Positions 62,992-64,000 of a stretch of DNA of 64,000 nucleotides are shown in pieces. The DNA comes from Porphyridium purpureum (taxonomy: Eukaryota; Rhodophyta; Bangiophyceae; Porphyridiales; Porphyridiaceae): NCBI GenBank assembly GCA_008690995.1, contig VRMN01000010.1, forward strand, positions 682,001 through 746,000, given 5' to 3'. The notes beneath the pieces were generated by a model. The model saw only the letters and a program-made list of their open reading frames with translations. It was not told where the DNA came from and did no database searches. Position 1 is the stretch's first letter, and each line of letters opens with the position of its first letter. A program made the position numbers and the translations under genes.

Positions 62992-64000
62992 CTCCCACGC
63001 AGCGACAACTTTTCGTCATGCCTTCCACCTCTATCTCGAATTTTCAAGACAAGCAACACCCAATAAGGTTTTGCATTTCAAAAACATTTCTCGAGGAACC
63101 ACTTTGGTTAGGAAATCTGCTGCCTGATCTGATGTGCGAATGTAAATAGCCTTGACTATTCCCCGTTGCTGACATTCGCGAGCATAGTGCTTTCTCACGT
63201 CAATGTGCTTCGACCTTTCGTGCACAATCGGGTTCTCACTCAGTTTCAGTGCAGCATCATTGTCACAAAACATTGGAATCGATTTCGACTTGAATCCTAG
63301 GAATTCCATGAGATATTGAAACCACTGGGCTTCTTTACATGCATCCGAGAGAGCCATGTACTCTGCTTCGGTTGTGGACAGCGCCACAGTTGGTTGTAGC
63401 CTGGATTTCCAGGAGACAACTGATCCATTGATCGTGAAAGCATATCCGGTGGTTGACCTTCGCGTTCGAAGATCACTAGCATAGTCTGAATCAACGTAAC
63501 CAATTAGGTCGGAGTTGCCATTTGAGCTAAATTGGAGACCATAATTTATGGTTCCTTTAAGATATCGCAGCACTCCCTTTGCCGCATTCCAATGGGATTC
63601 ATTGGCATTTGCCATTGATCGTGCAAGCACTCCCACGGCGAAGGAAATATCCGGACGCGTGCAAGTGCACAAATACATTAGTGCTCCCACGAGTTCCATG
63701 TAAGGCATCTTGCATGGTTCTGCAGTAGCAGTATACCACTTCGTATCCTTTTCCATGGGAAGCTTCCTTGGATTCGCCGATTCCATTCCGAACCTTTCCA
63801 GGATGGTTTGGACATACAAGCTTTGATTAAGTCTGATAATGCCATTCCTTTGATCATAATCAAGAGTGTAGCCGGCAAATTTTTGCTTGACCACTTGCCC
63901 AAGATCCCTGACTTCAAACTTGCCTTGCAAATGCAGAAGCACTTCATTTGAAGTAACTTCGTCTTCACCTATGAAGACCAAGTCATCGACGTAAATCATG
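62667..64000 (-). mobile_element. Second copy of the same copia element, inverted and nested; 3' part in window
   Basis: On the minus strand the 3' part of reverse transcriptase and the RNase H region run from the window edge to about 63031, then a short purine-rich stretch, then the 3' LTR (62991 down to 62667). Sequence shared with the plus-strand copy appears identical by eye, so both are young. The LTR edge abuts the plus copy exactly, as expected for an insertion of one element into the other. The 5' part lies beyond the window. No break is seen in the part present. Confidence 0.9.

Overview
The window looks like nuclear DNA of a compact-genome, intron-poor unicellular eukaryotic alga. 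It carries plainly eukaryotic genes (SUMO, CDC5L, PEX16, DSCC1, a TFIIA-like subunit, a chorein-domain protein, a P-class PPR protein, mitochondrial uS5). Nearly all read as single uninterrupted exons and are packed with 20-500 bp between neighbours. The sulfotransferase, a SerB-like/glycerol-3-phosphate dehydrogenase fusion and the intron poverty make a porphyridiophycean red alga (Porphyridium-like) my best guess. That is an inference; I cannot run a search to fix the species.

Layout. 1-16,000 is a graveyard: a broken minus-strand Ty1/copia element interrupted by an LTR-like segment with a heat-shock-element-like array, a plus-strand copia reverse transcriptase/RNase H relic followed by two related LTR-like repeats, a decayed Tc1/mariner transposase, a third LTR-retroelement relic with gag-protease-integrase order, and several kilobases of unassigned degenerate sequence. 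16,059-56,155 is a gene island: sulfotransferase (-), chorein-domain protein (-), multipass transporter (+), OGFOD1/TPA1-type dioxygenase (-), plastid-type membrane protein (+), SUMO (-), DegP/HtrA protease (+), CDC5L (+), TFIIA-like (-), leucine-rich-repeat protein (+), GH98-like giant protein (-), HAD-GPD fusion (+), three unknown proteins, DSCC1 (-), PEX16 (-), PPR protein (+) and mitoribosomal uS5 (+). From about 56,160 the base composition becomes visibly AT-richer. This part holds a solo LTR with a 5-bp target duplication and a young copia element, into which a nearly identical second copy appears to have inserted in opposite orientation, running off the window end.

The most interesting signal is not a gene. 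The 7-mer GTACAGT (variant GTACAGC) recurs, mostly in the sense direction, about 60-210 bases before the start codons of many genes in the island, often in clusters and once as a five-unit tandem array. It is also present in the young copia LTRs. I propose it as a core-promoter or initiation-proximal element of this organism.

The genes are ordinary housekeeping functions rather than an operon-like system. Themes are splicing and transcription (CDC5L, TFIIA-like), translation and organelle gene expression (OGFOD1, uS5m, PPR), protein quality control (DegP, SUMO), chromosome cohesion (DSCC1), peroxisome and lipid-contact biology (PEX16, chorein), and carbohydrate metabolism relevant to an alga with a sulfated matrix (sulfotransferase, GH98-like, HAD-GPD).
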